NCBI RefSeq assembly: GCF_003001935.1
Contig: NZ_PVNG01000021.1
Coordinates: 186,001-250,000, forward strand
DNA: 64,000 nucleotides
Reading direction: 5' to 3'
From: Nonomuraea fuscirosea
Lineage (GTDB): Bacteria > Actinomycetota > Actinomycetes > Streptosporangiales > Streptosporangiaceae
The position numbers and the translations under genes were made by a program. Positions 53,268-61,953 of this stretch are shown here, piece after piece. Under the pieces are notes generated by a model. It did not search any database. It had not been told where the DNA came from and saw only the letters and a list, made by a program, of their open reading frames with translations. Within the stretch, counting starts at the first letter, position 1; every line of letters starts with the position of its first letter.

Positions 53268-55901
53268 ATGGCTGGATGGGGCAGGGGCGGACGGCGGCGG
53301 TCGAAGGCGCCCGGTGACGGGAGCACGCCTCCCGGATCCGCCGGCGGCGGGCCGAAGCGCCCGGCCGTCCGCAGGCTGCGATTACGTACGGTGCTGCTCA
53401 CCGTCGTGATCGTGCCGAGCGTGACTTTCACGCCGCTGCTGGCGTCCGGCATGAACCAGCTGTTCACGCAGTGGCAGGCGGAGAAGGCGCAGCTGGCGCT
53501 GGCCGACACGACGGTCGGCCGGCCCGTGGCCGAGCTGTTCTTCGCGCTCGACCAGGAGCGGCGGTTCACCGCGCAGGCGCAGGCCGCCCCGCGCGCCGCC
53601 GCCCGTGACAGGCTCGCCGTCCAGCGCCGGGCCACCGACCGGGCCGTACGGGCGTTCCGTCCCCTGGCCGGCGCCGACCTCACCGATGGGCAGCGCGGGC
53701 TGGCCGACGCGATCTCCCGCACCGTCGGCTCCCTCAGCCTGCTCGACCAGCAGCGCAAGGCGGTGGACGCCGGGACGGCCGGCGCCACGCAGACGTTCAA
53801 CTACTACAGCGGCGTCCTGGTGTCCGGCCTCGGCGTGCTGACCGCGCTCAGCAACACCGACGAGGGCCGGCTGAACACCGAGGCGCAGGCCCTCGTCGAC
53901 CTGTTCTGGATCATCGACATGGTGGGGCGCGAGGACGCCGTCCTGGCCCGCGGCTGGGAGAGCGGGCGGCTGACGAGGATCGAGTACGGCTTCGTCACCG
54001 AGGCCGCCGGCACCAGGAACCACCTGCTGCGCGCCCGGGTGCTGCCCGCGCTCACCGGCGGCGAGACCCGGCACGCGAAGATCGCCGAAGGCCAGGCGTG
54101 GCAGACCATGACCGCCGTGGAGGGGCGGCTGTCCACCGCCGCCGGCGCGGCGAGCGACCAGGTCAGGTTCCGCGAGGACGCCGCCGCCTGGCGTTCGTCC
54201 GTGCAGACCGTGACCGCGCAGCTGCGCGAGCTCGTCGAGCTGCGCAGGCGGCACGTCTCCGCGGTCGGCCACGCCCACGCCGACATGATCTTCACGGTCT
54301 TCGTCAGCGTCTCCACCGTCGGCCTGCTCGCCCTCGGCCTGGTCGTCTTCGCGAGCTGGCGGCTGACCTCCGTGCTCCGGCGGCGCATCCTGCACCTGCG
54401 CCAGGACGCCCAGGAGCTGCGCGAGCGGCTGCCGGACGTGGTCGCCAGGCTCGAACGCGGCGAGGACGTCGACGTGGACGCCGAAGTCCGCAAGATCGAG
54501 CCCACCGGCGACGAACTCGGCGAACTCGGGCAGGCGCTCAACCTGGCCCGCCGCAGCGCCGTCCGTACCGCGATCAGGCAGGCCGAACAGCACCGCGGCT
54601 TCCAGCGCATGCTCCAGCGCATCGCCCGCCGCACCCAGATCCTCATCGGCCTGCAGCTGAAGAAGCTGGACGAGCTGGAGCGCAGGCACGAGGACCCCGA
54701 GGTGCTGGAGGGGCTGTTCGACCTCGACCACCTCACCGCCCGGCTGCGCCGCTACGAGGAGAACCTGGTCATCCTCGGCGGCGGGCAGCCGCAGCGCCGC
54801 TGGCGCAGGCCCGTACGGCTGCTCGACGTGCTGCGCGCCGCGCAGAGCGAGGTCCAGGACTACCGCCGCGTCTCGATCGACGTCGAGGGCGAGTCCTGGA
54901 TCGCCGAGCGCGCGGTGGGGCCGGTGATCCACGTGCTGGCGGAGCTGATGGAGAACGCCACCACGTTCTCCAAACCGCTGACTCCGGTGGAGGTGCGGGC
55001 CGCGCCGGTCAGCCGGGGCATCGCCGTCGAGATCGAGGACCGCGGACTGGGCATGGAGCCCGAGCGGTACGCCTCCTTCAACGCCCTGCTCCAGGCGCCG
55101 CCGCGGCTCGACGTCATGACCCACGCCGACGACGTGCGCCTCGGGCTGTACGTGGTCGCGCGGCTGGCCGCGAACCTGGATCTCCAGGTGGAGCTGCGGC
55201 CGTCGGCCTTCGGTGGCACCCGGGTCATCGTGCTCGTGCCCGAATCGCTGGTGGTACGCCGGCCGCCCGCCGCCGTACCGGAGGAGGAGGGCCGGGAGGC
55301 GGGTGGCTCGCGGGCGCGGTCCCAGGCGGGCACGGCCGACGCCCGCCGGTCGGACGGCTCTTCGGACGGCCGTTCGGACGGCTCTACGGTTGCCTCTTCG
55401 GGGGGCCGTTCGGACGGACGGCTGCCGACCCGTGGCGGCGCACGCACACCGGCGTCCGGCACCGTCACCCCCACCAGGAGGGGCGCTCACGCGGGCACCG
55501 CCGCCGAAGCCGACACCGGCGTCATCGAGCTCAACGGAGCCGGCGCCGGTGAGGGGGCTGGTGCCGGCACCGGTGCCGCGGACCCTGTCGGGGGCGCCGG
55601 CTCCCCCGCCCCTGCCTCCGCCCCCGCGGCGGCTCCCGCGGGCCGTCCGCCGCTCCCCCAGCGGGTACGCCAGGCCAGCCTGGCCGCCGAGCTCAGGCCC
55701 CCGGAGGGCGCGACCCAGAACGGCCGGGCCGCCCGCGAACAGCCCAGCCGCGACCAGCCCGATCGACCCGTCCGGTCCGGCGCCACGATCGGCGCCTTCC
55801 AGCGGCAGTCCCGCAAGCGCCGTACCGGTGACGACGCCGCCGGGGACCGGCCGAGCGAGTCCCCCGACCCCAGTCCGCCCACGACGAAAGACCGATCATG
55901 A
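53268..55901 (+). CDS. cvnA: Conservon sensor with NIT domain (CvnA)
   Basis: 877-residue membrane sensor. Membrane segment at about 40-60, a large extracytoplasmic NIT-type helical domain (QWQAEKAQLALADTTVGRPV through YSGVLVSGLGVLTALS), a second membrane segment near 340 (VFVSVSTVGLLALGLVVFAS), HAMP, a coiled coil, and HATPase_c (LAELMENATTFSKPLTPVEV; EDRGLGMEPE). The last 220 residues are low complexity, with a SDGxSDGRSDGS repeat near 55365-55420. ATG 53268 is the best start. First gene of conservon 2. Confidence 0.9.
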   Translation: MAGWGRGGRRRSKAPGDGSTPPGSAGGGPKRPAVRRLRLRTVLLTVVIVPSVTFTPLLASGMNQLFTQWQAEKAQLALADTTVGRPVAELFFALDQERRFTAQAQAAPRAAARDRLAVQRRATDRAVRAFRPLAGADLTDGQRGLADAISRTVGSLSLLDQQRKAVDAGTAGATQTFNYYSGVLVSGLGVLTALSNTDEGRLNTEAQALVDLFWIIDMVGREDAVLARGWESGRLTRIEYGFVTEAAGTRNHLLRARVLPALTGGETRHAKIAEGQAWQTMTAVEGRLSTAAGAASDQVRFREDAAAWRSSVQTVTAQLRELVELRRRHVSAVGHAHADMIFTVFVSVSTVGLLALGLVVFASWRLTSVLRRRILHLRQDAQELRERLPDVVARLERGEDVDVDAEVRKIEPTGDELGELGQALNLARRSAVRTAIRQAEQHRGFQRMLQRIARRTQILIGLQLKKLDELERRHEDPEVLEGLFDLDHLTARLRRYEENLVILGGGQPQRRWRRPVRLLDVLRAAQSEVQDYRRVSIDVEGESWIAERAVGPVIHVLAELMENATTFSKPLTPVEVRAAPVSRGIAVEIEDRGLGMEPERYASFNALLQAPPRLDVMTHADDVRLGLYVVARLAANLDLQVELRPSAFGGTRVIVLVPESLVVRRPPAAVPEEEGREAGGSRARSQAGTADARRSDGSSDGRSDGSTVASSGGRSDGRLPTRGGARTPASGTVTPTRRGAHAGTAAEADTGVIELNGAGAGEGAGAGTGAADPVGGAGSPAPASAPAAAPAGRPPLPQRVRQASLAAELRPPEGATQNGRAAREQPSRDQPDRPVRSGATIGAFQRQSRKRRTGDDAAGDRPSESPDPSPPTTKDRS

Positions 55902-56329
55902 TGCAGCGCACCACCGCCACCAACGTAGACCTGGACTGGCTGCTGGACGGCCTGGTCGATCGGGTCGCGGGCACGCGGCACGCCATCGTGCTGTCCGACG
56001 ACGGCCTCGTGATCAGCCGGTCGCGGGGCCTCGAACGCGCCAACGCCGAACGCCTGGCCGCCATCGCCACCGGCCAGCAGAGCCTGGCGCACGGCGTCGG
56101 GCAGCTCTTCGGCGGCGGACCGGTCCACCAGGTCATCATCGAGATGGCCGATCTGTGGCTGTTCATCATCGCCGCGGGCCAGGGGTCGCATCTGGCCGTG
56201 CTCGCCTCCCAGGAGGTGGACGCCGAGCTCATGAGCGTCGCGATGCACACCCTGATCCAGCAGGTCGGCCAGAAGCTGGGCACCGACCCGCGCACCCGGC
56301 ACGGCCGCGAAGCCAGGGGTCACGGATGA
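55898..56329 (+). CDS. cvnB: Conservon roadblock/LC7 protein (CvnB)
   Basis: 143-residue roadblock protein (DLDWLLDGLVDRVAGTRHAI, SDDGLVISRSRGLERANAER). Start overlaps cvnA (ATGA). Normal length. Partner of the DUF742 and GTPase genes that follow. Confidence 0.94.
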   Translation: MMQRTTATNVDLDWLLDGLVDRVAGTRHAIVLSDDGLVISRSRGLERANAERLAAIATGQQSLAHGVGQLFGGGPVHQVIIEMADLWLFIIAAGQGSHLAVLASQEVDAELMSVAMHTLIQQVGQKLGTDPRTRHGREARGHG

Positions 56330-56721
56330 AACACTGGACGGACGGGTTCGCCGAAGACGACGCGGACGAACCCCTTGTCCGTCCTTACACGATCACCGGC
56401 GGCCGGACCACGTCCGAGCGGGGCGACCTGACGCTGATCACCGTGATGTCGGCGGTGCCCGAGGCCGCCGTGGAGCAGGGGCCCGGCCGGCGCAAGCTGC
56501 AGCCGGAGCATCGCACGATCCTGACGCTGTGCGCGCGTCCCCAGGCGGTGGCGGAGATCGCCTCCGCGCTGGACCTTCCGGTGTCGGTGGCCAAGATCCT
56601 CATCGGTGACCTGATCGACTCGGGTCAGTTATGGGCCAGGCAGCCAGCGTACGCGTGGGCGGGCACCGGGCCCGACATGGCGATCCTCAAGGCAGTAAGG
56701 GATGGGCTACGTGAACTCTGA
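56326..56721 (+). CDS. cvnC: Conservon DUF742 protein (CvnC)
   Basis: 131-residue DUF742 protein with the classical LVRPYTITGGRT start (about 17-28) and winged-helix core (HRTILTLCARPQAVAEIASA, VSVAKILIGDLIDSGQL). ATG 56326 overlaps the cvnB stop by 4 bp; its own stop lies inside the GTPase start region. Confidence 0.93.
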   Translation: MKHWTDGFAEDDADEPLVRPYTITGGRTTSERGDLTLITVMSAVPEAAVEQGPGRRKLQPEHRTILTLCARPQAVAEIASALDLPVSVAKILIGDLIDSGQLWARQPAYAWAGTGPDMAILKAVRDGLREL

Positions 56722-57301
56722 CCAGGAGGACGACGCTCCCCTGGCGGTGAAGATCCTGATCGCCGGCGGGTTCGGCGTCGGGAAGACGACCATGGTGGGC
56801 GCGGTGAGCGAGGTCGCCCCGCTGCGTACGGAGGAGTACCTGACCCATGCCAGCGTCGGCGTCGACGACCTGGAGGACCTGAGCGGCAAGTCGACCACCA
56901 CCGTGGCGCTCGACTTCGGCCGCATCTCGATCGGCAGCGGGCTCGTGCTCTACCTGTTCGGCACGCCGGGCCAGGAACGGTTCTGGTTCATGTGGAACGA
57001 TCTCGTCAACGGCGCGCTGGGGGCGGTGGTGGTGGTCGACACCCGGCGGCTGGAGGTCAGCTTCGCCTCCATCGACTTCTTCGAGGGCCGCGGGATCCCG
57101 TTCGTCGTCGGCGTCAACTGCTTCCACGGCGTCCGCGACCGGACGCCGGAGGAGATCAGGGCGGCGCTCGACCTCGATCCGCAGGTGCCGCTGCTGCTCT
57201 TCGACGCCCGGGAGCGGAGGCAGGGGCGCGACGTGCTGCTGGCCCTCATCGACCAGCTGATGGCCGCCCGGCCGCACAGCACACCGCACCCCGTACCCTG
57301 A
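56711..57301 (+). CDS. cvnD: Conservon GTPase (CvnD)
   Basis: 196-residue small GTPase. Walker A GGFGVGKTT is at about 20-28, switch TVALDFGRISIG near 68, and G3 FGTPGQERFWFMW near 86. Instead of NKxD the G4 strand reads VGVNCFHG. GTG 56711 has AAGGG about 9 nt upstream; ATG 56702 is an alternative. Overlaps cvnC by 11 bp. No P450 genes follow. Confidence 0.92.
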   Translation: MNSDQEDDAPLAVKILIAGGFGVGKTTMVGAVSEVAPLRTEEYLTHASVGVDDLEDLSGKSTTTVALDFGRISIGSGLVLYLFGTPGQERFWFMWNDLVNGALGAVVVVDTRRLEVSFASIDFFEGRGIPFVVGVNCFHGVRDRTPEEIRAALDLDPQVPLLLFDARERRQGRDVLLALIDQLMAARPHSTPHPVP

Positions 57302-57338
57302 CCGCCCCTCAGCCGGTCGCCGGGCCGTTCAGCCGCGC

Positions 57339-58319
57339 TCAGGCCCGGCCATGGCCGGCGCACCACTGCGTCCAGGTGGTGGCCCCCTTGCCGAGCTGCT
57401 TGTTGTAGAACGACGTCCAGGAGTTCTCGCTCGGCCCCGGCTCGGCGGGGGCCGCCTTGTAGAGCGGGTGGTTCGCCTCGACCTCGGTCCGCAGCCACGG
57501 CTCGACCTGCTTGTACGAATCCAGCGACCAGCTGCGCGCGTGGTAGGTCAGCTGGCCGCGTACGTCGCTCTCGGCCAGGCACATGAACGGCGCCCACGGG
57601 CTGGTCCTGGCCCAGCTGATCTTCGTCTTCATGGCGCCGGGCGGGACGCCGGGCCCGGTGCGGGCCGCGACCTCGCGTTCGTCGACGGAGAAGTCGAACA
57701 TCTCCTGCGCCGCGTACACGCCGCCGGTCAGTCCGAACCGCTCGCCGAGCGTGGCGCCCAGGTCGGCGCGCACGGGGATGTCGCTCGTCCAGACCGTCTC
57801 GTCGTGCAACTGCTGCAGCGGCGGGCCCGCGTACGAGGAGCTGATCGGGAACGGCCCGAAGTTGACCAGGTCGTTGTTGATCGGCACGACCGGGTACGTC
57901 CTGCCGTCGATCGGGTTTCTCCACTCCCGCAGCACCCGCCGCGGATCGGCCGGGTCGGTGTAGAAGACGATCTCCCTGGAGAGCTGGTAGAGCTGGTTGG
58001 TGTCGGGGACCCGGTAGAGGCGCCGGATGTTGTACCCCTCGATGTTGAACAGCTTCTGGCCGTGGCGCAGCGCCGGGTCCAGGGCGTTGCCCTCGACGTT
58101 GGCGTACACCGAGCCGGAGATCCGGAACACCATGTCCTTGCCGTCGGGACGCCCGAACGTCTGCAGGGACAACTTCCCGCTCTTGTCGGTCACCGTCGCG
58201 TAGACCGGCCCGGGATGCGTGGGCCCGCCGGCCCCGTCGTGCGCCGCCACGCCCGGGACGCCGGTGCTGAGGAAGATCGCGAGCGGAGCCAGCAGCCCGG
58301 TGATACGTCGTCTGATCAC
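57339..58319 (-). CDS. Secreted DUF1838 family protein
   Basis: 326-residue predicted secreted protein. Signal peptide MIRRRITGLLAPLAIFLSTG, cleaved near GVAA. The mature part matches the DUF1838 pattern: VYANVEGNALDPALRHGQKL, FNIEGYNIRRLYRVP, LSREIVFYTDPADP, LREWRNPIDGRTYPVVPINN. Function unknown. GTG 58319 has AAAGG 6 nt upstream. Convergent with conservon 2. Confidence 0.87.
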   Translation of the reverse strand: MIRRRITGLLAPLAIFLSTGVPGVAAHDGAGGPTHPGPVYATVTDKSGKLSLQTFGRPDGKDMVFRISGSVYANVEGNALDPALRHGQKLFNIEGYNIRRLYRVPDTNQLYQLSREIVFYTDPADPRRVLREWRNPIDGRTYPVVPINNDLVNFGPFPISSSYAGPPLQQLHDETVWTSDIPVRADLGATLGERFGLTGGVYAAQEMFDFSVDEREVAARTGPGVPPGAMKTKISWARTSPWAPFMCLAESDVRGQLTYHARSWSLDSYKQVEPWLRTEVEANHPLYKAAPAEPGPSENSWTSFYNKQLGKGATTWTQWCAGHGRA

Positions 58320-58433
58320 GTCCGGCCTTTCCTGCCGAGAGGGGTTCCTGCCGAGGGGATTCCCACGGAGGGGGGAGCGAGGAGCGCCATATTGTGATCA
58401 TGCCGGGCAAAGGATTGTCCACCACAAATGCAA

Positions 58434-59030
58434 CTATTTCGGGCCGCAGATGCCCAGGGCCTGGCCGATCAGGGCGGGGTTCTCGACGGTGTCGAGCAGG
58501 GCCATGGCGTAGTCGGCACGGGAGAGTTGCATCGCCCCGCCCGTGGCGTCGGCCTCGAAGTCGATGTGCACGCGCCCGGCCGGTGGCTTGTCGTTGAGCA
58601 TGGTGCCGCGGGCGATGCTCCAGTCGAGCAGGCTGGCCTGGAGCATGCCCTCGGCGCGGGCGAGGTCCACGTACGCGGCCCGGAAGAAGAGCCAGGCGAG
58701 GGTGACCGCGAGGCGGGGGCGGGTGGCGGGCACCGAGCGACTGCTGGTCATCACCACCCGCCGTACGCCGCTCTCCCGCATGGCGGTGATGAGGGTGCTC
58801 GCTATCCGGCTGCCGCCGACCGCGGCGAGGACGGCGTCCTGTCCCTGGACGGCCTCGCGTACGGCGTCGAGGTCGTGCGCGTCTCCCCGGCGCACGTCCG
58901 CCAGGCCGGTGTGGCCGGTGAGCAGTTCGGGGCGGCGGGCGAAGGCGGTGATCTCGTGCCCGCGCTCGACGCCCTGGGTGAGGACGTGTTTGCCGGTTCT
59001 GCCGGTCGCGCCGATGACCAGGAGCTTCAT
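58434..59030 (-). CDS. NAD(P)-binding Rossmann protein (NmrA/SDR-a5 like)
   Basis: 198-residue atypical SDR. The dinucleotide motif VIGATGRTGKHVL is at residues 4-16, with AVLAAVGGSR and MTSSRSVPATRP following. AAGGAGG is 7 nt before ATG 59030; the longer ORF start is inside the promoter. Divergent from the PadR regulator, sharing an inverted repeat, so it is the likely target. Confidence 0.92.
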   Translation of the reverse strand: MKLLVIGATGRTGKHVLTQGVERGHEITAFARRPELLTGHTGLADVRRGDAHDLDAVREAVQGQDAVLAAVGGSRIASTLITAMRESGVRRVVMTSSRSVPATRPRLAVTLAWLFFRAAYVDLARAEGMLQASLLDWSIARGTMLNDKPPAGRVHIDFEADATGGAMQLSRADYAMALLDTVENPALIGQALGICGPK

Positions 59031-59057
59031 GTAGTGCCTCCTTCTATATGGCAAGTT

Positions 59058-59099
59058 GCACTATAGCGTACGGCTTGATGGGCGCGGTCGCTATAGTGC
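59058..59099. promoter_or_regulatory. Inverted repeat carrying both divergent -10 boxes (PadR operator)
   Basis: GCACTATAGCG (59058-59068) and CGCTATAGTGC (59089-59099) are perfect 11-bp inverted copies. Each holds TATAGT, read on the minus strand in the first and on the plus strand in the second, at the right distance from the two starts. Confidence 0.75.
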
Positions 59100-59129
59100 G
59101 TGGTGCAATACGAAGAGGCAGGGGGAAAC

Positions 59130-59732
59130 GTGGCGCGGCGTCCTGATCTGGTCGGCCTGACGGTGCTGGCCATGCTCTCCGTACGGAACAGCCACCCCTA
59201 CGAGCTGCACCGCTTCATCGTCGACACGCACAAGGACTACGTGACCGGGCTGCCCAGGAGCCTCTACCACGCGGTCGAGAAGCTGGCCGGCGAGGACCTC
59301 ATCGCGCCCGTCGAGACCACCAGGGAAGGCCGCCGGCCGGAGCGCACGGTCTACGAGATCACCGACGAAGGCCGCCGCGAGCTGTCCACCAGGCTCCGGA
59401 CGTTGCTGCAGGACCCGGGGCCTGAGCGCCGTACGTTCACCGCGGCCATCTCCCTCATCGGCGTCCTGCCGGTGGCCGACGCGCTGAAGGCGCTACGCGG
59501 CCGCGCGGCGGCGCTCGAAGGGACGCTCGCCGGTCTGAACGGTCATCTCAAGGCCCTGGAGGAGGAGGGGCTGCCCGAGGTGCTGGTGATCGAGCTCGAC
59601 TACCAGCGGACGCTGAGCGAGACCGAGCTGGCCTGGGTCAGGCGGCTGGTCGAACGCCTGGAGAAGGGCGAGCTCACCTGGACCGGCACCGTCAACAGGG
59701 AACTGCTGGCCCAGGTGCTCGACGAGTCATGA
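59130..59732 (+). CDS. PadR-family regulator
   Basis: 200-residue regulator with a PadR winged helix at about 7-85 (LVGLTVLAMLSVRNSHPYEL, LPRSLYHAVEKLAGEDLIAP, TVYEITDEGRRELSTRLRTL) and a helical C-terminal dimerisation region. GTG 59130 follows GGGGGAaac, a good site; an upstream GTG at 59100 lies in the promoter. Probably represses itself and the divergent gene. Confidence 0.92.
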   Translation: MARRPDLVGLTVLAMLSVRNSHPYELHRFIVDTHKDYVTGLPRSLYHAVEKLAGEDLIAPVETTREGRRPERTVYEITDEGRRELSTRLRTLLQDPGPERRTFTAAISLIGVLPVADALKALRGRAAALEGTLAGLNGHLKALEEEGLPEVLVIELDYQRTLSETELAWVRRLVERLEKGELTWTGTVNRELLAQVLDES

Positions 59733-59814
59733 GGGAGCGTTCCTGGGCAGGGTGAGGACGGCTCCGCTCATGAGGGCGGGTTGCGGGGCAGCACGAGGGT
59801 GAGGACGGCTCCGC
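59727..59814. repeat. Tandem duplication of the kinase 3' end
   Basis: Copies 59727-59767 and 59768-59814 both begin TCATGAGGG and end AGGGTGAGGACGGCTCCGC (19 bp identical). On the minus strand, codons right after the kinase stop still read GAVLTLPRNAPS, echoing the true C-terminus GAVLTLVLPRNPPS. Confidence 0.9.
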
Positions 59815-61273
59815 CGCCTGGCGCGTTGGCGGCGGTGAGGGTGCCGCCGTGCAGGCGGGCGTTCTCGGCGGCGATGGCCAGCCCCAGGCCGCTGCCTTCG
59901 CTCCTGGTACGGGCCGCGTCGCCCTTGGTGAACCGGTCGAAGACGTGTGGCAGCAGGGCGGCGGGGATGCCGGGCCCGTCGTCGGAGACGATGACGGCGA
60001 CCCGATCGGCGTCGGCCGTGACCCGGACGAGCACCGACGCCTGGGTGGCTTCGTGCCGCGGCGCATTCGCCTGGGTGCCGCCGTGTCGTAGCGCGTTGCC
60101 GACCAGGTTGGCGAGGATGACGTCGACCCGGCGCGGGTCGAGGCGGGCCCGCAGCCCTGCCGGGACCTCGGCGCGTACCCGGTCCTGCCAGTGCCGTACC
60201 GCGAGCGTCTTGACGACCAGCTCGCGCAGGTCGACCTCGTCGAGGTTCAGCACGGCCGCGCCGGCGTCGAAGCGGGACACCTCGATCAGGTCCTCGACCA
60301 GCCGCGTGAGCGACCGCGTCTCGTCGGCCACCAGCCGCAGCGCCTCGGCGGTCAGCGGGTCGAGGCGGCCGGAGCCGGCGTCGGCGTCGAGCACCCCGGT
60401 CACGGCGGCCATGGCCGCGAGCGGCGTACGCAACTCGTGGGAGACGTCGGCGGCGAAGCGGCGCGCCCGCGCCTCCATGTCCCGCAGCGCGGCGGCGTCC
60501 GCCTGGAGCGTCGCCGACATGACGTTGAACGTACGGCCGAGGTCGGCCAGCTCGTCATCGCCCGAGACGGTAACCCGGGTGTCCAGCGCGCCGCCCGCCA
60601 CCTGCTCGGCGGCCGTCCGCAGCCGCCGGACCGGCCGCAACAGCCTGCCGGCGGCCAGCAGCGCCGCGACGACGGAGACCAGCGCGACGGGCAGGGCTCC
60701 CGCGCGGACGGCGGTGGCCAGGGCCTCCACGTCCCGCTGCTGGGAGGCCAGCGAGAACGAGGCGTAGACGACCAGCGGCGGCAGGTCGTTCGGGCGGGCG
60801 GTGCCGCCGTCGTCAGCGTCGGTGGCGGCGGGACTGTCAGCGTTGGTGGCGGTGACCGGGAGGGCCACGGCCAGCCAGGGCGTCCCGTCCCGGTGGAACC
60901 GCTGGGCGAGCGCGGTGGTCGCCGTGGCGGCGCGGGCGCGTAGCGACGCGGGCAGTGGCGGCGCCTGCGGCCCCGCTGTGACGAGGGAGCCGCCGCGGTA
61001 GGACAGCGCGGTACGCCAGCCCCGCCCGGAGCCGGCGAGGTCGAGCTGAACCGCCAGCGTACGCAGATCGGCCCGCGCGGGGTCGGCGGGCAGGTCGGGC
61101 GCCCTGAAGGCGAGGTGGCCGCGCAGCTCACGCAGGGCGTCCGCCTGTACGCCGTCCACGATCGCGTCGCGGCCCTGGCGGAAGGTGAACATGGCGCCCG
61201 TCAGCGCGCTCAGCACCGAGACCAGCAGGAACACCAGCACCAGCTGGGCCCGCAGACCGCGCAGCCGCTTCAC
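59768..61273 (-). CDS. Sensor histidine kinase, CseC-like
   Basis: 501-residue OmpR-class kinase. Membrane segments at about 10-30 and 188-212 flank an extracytoplasmic domain; HAMP at 213-265; HisKA with DVSHELRTPLA (His 279); HATPase_c with NALRHGG, DDGPGIP and GSGLGLAIA. GTG 61273 overlaps the regulator stop (GTGA). With the GerMN lipoprotein and regulator it resembles the CseA-CseB-CseC envelope-stress system; no sigE gene is adjacent. Confidence 0.92.
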   Translation of the reverse strand: MKRLRGLRAQLVLVFLLVSVLSALTGAMFTFRQGRDAIVDGVQADALRELRGHLAFRAPDLPADPARADLRTLAVQLDLAGSGRGWRTALSYRGGSLVTAGPQAPPLPASLRARAATATTALAQRFHRDGTPWLAVALPVTATNADSPAATDADDGGTARPNDLPPLVVYASFSLASQQRDVEALATAVRAGALPVALVSVVAALLAAGRLLRPVRRLRTAAEQVAGGALDTRVTVSGDDELADLGRTFNVMSATLQADAAALRDMEARARRFAADVSHELRTPLAAMAAVTGVLDADAGSGRLDPLTAEALRLVADETRSLTRLVEDLIEVSRFDAGAAVLNLDEVDLRELVVKTLAVRHWQDRVRAEVPAGLRARLDPRRVDVILANLVGNALRHGGTQANAPRHEATQASVLVRVTADADRVAVIVSDDGPGIPAALLPHVFDRFTKGDAARTRSEGSGLGLAIAAENARLHGGTLTAANAPGGGAVLTLVLPRNPPS

Positions 61274-61953
61274 AGCGGGCCGAACCGGTAGCCGAAGCCC
61301 CGCACCGTCTGCACGTAGCGGGGGTTGCGCGGATCGTCCTCGATCTTGGCCCGCAACCGCATCACACACGCGTCGACCAGCCGGTAGTCGCCGTGGAAGC
61401 TGTGCTCCCAGACCTGTTCGAGCAGTTGCTGGCGGCTGAAGGTCTGCTCGGGGGCGGCCGACAGGAACAGCAGCAGCTTCAGCTCGGTCGGCGCCATGGC
61501 CACCTGTTCGCCGTGCTTGAGCACGCGCAGGGCGATCCGGTCCACGAGCAGGTCACCGTACTGGCCGCGCGGCTGCCCCGTGGGGCCCGCGTGGCCGGTC
61601 CTGCGCAGCACCGCGCGCATCCGCGCCTCGATGACCTCGGCACTGGCCGGCTTGACCACGTAGTCGTCGGCACCCGCCTCCAGCCCGACGACGACGTCCA
61701 CGTCGTCGTCACGCGCGGACAGGATCACGATGGGCACCTGACTGAACGCGCGGATGCGGCGGCACGTCTCCAGGCCGCTCATGCCGGGCAGCATCAGATC
61801 GAGCAGCACCACCTCCGGGGCGCTGGCGACCAACTCGGCCAGCCCCTCCTCACCGGTCGCCACGAGCACGGTCTCATGCCCGCGGTGCCGCAGCCCCACA
61901 CTCACTCCACGGCGCACGGCCGGATCGTCCTCAATGACCAGTACGCGCGTCAC
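61270..61953 (-). CDS. OmpR-family response regulator, CseB-like
   Basis: 227-residue regulator. Receiver 3-115 with acidic EDD (8-10), phospho-acceptor Asp 52 and KPAS Lys; trans_reg_C winged helix at about 133-225 (APTELKLLLFLSAAPEQTFS, RYVQTVRGFGYRFGPL). GTG 61953 overlaps the lipoprotein stop (GTGA). Confidence 0.95.
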   Translation of the reverse strand: MTRVLVIEDDPAVRRGVSVGLRHRGHETVLVATGEEGLAELVASAPEVVLLDLMLPGMSGLETCRRIRAFSQVPIVILSARDDDVDVVVGLEAGADDYVVKPASAEVIEARMRAVLRRTGHAGPTGQPRGQYGDLLVDRIALRVLKHGEQVAMAPTELKLLLFLSAAPEQTFSRQQLLEQVWEHSFHGDYRLVDACVMRLRAKIEDDPRNPRYVQTVRGFGYRFGPL

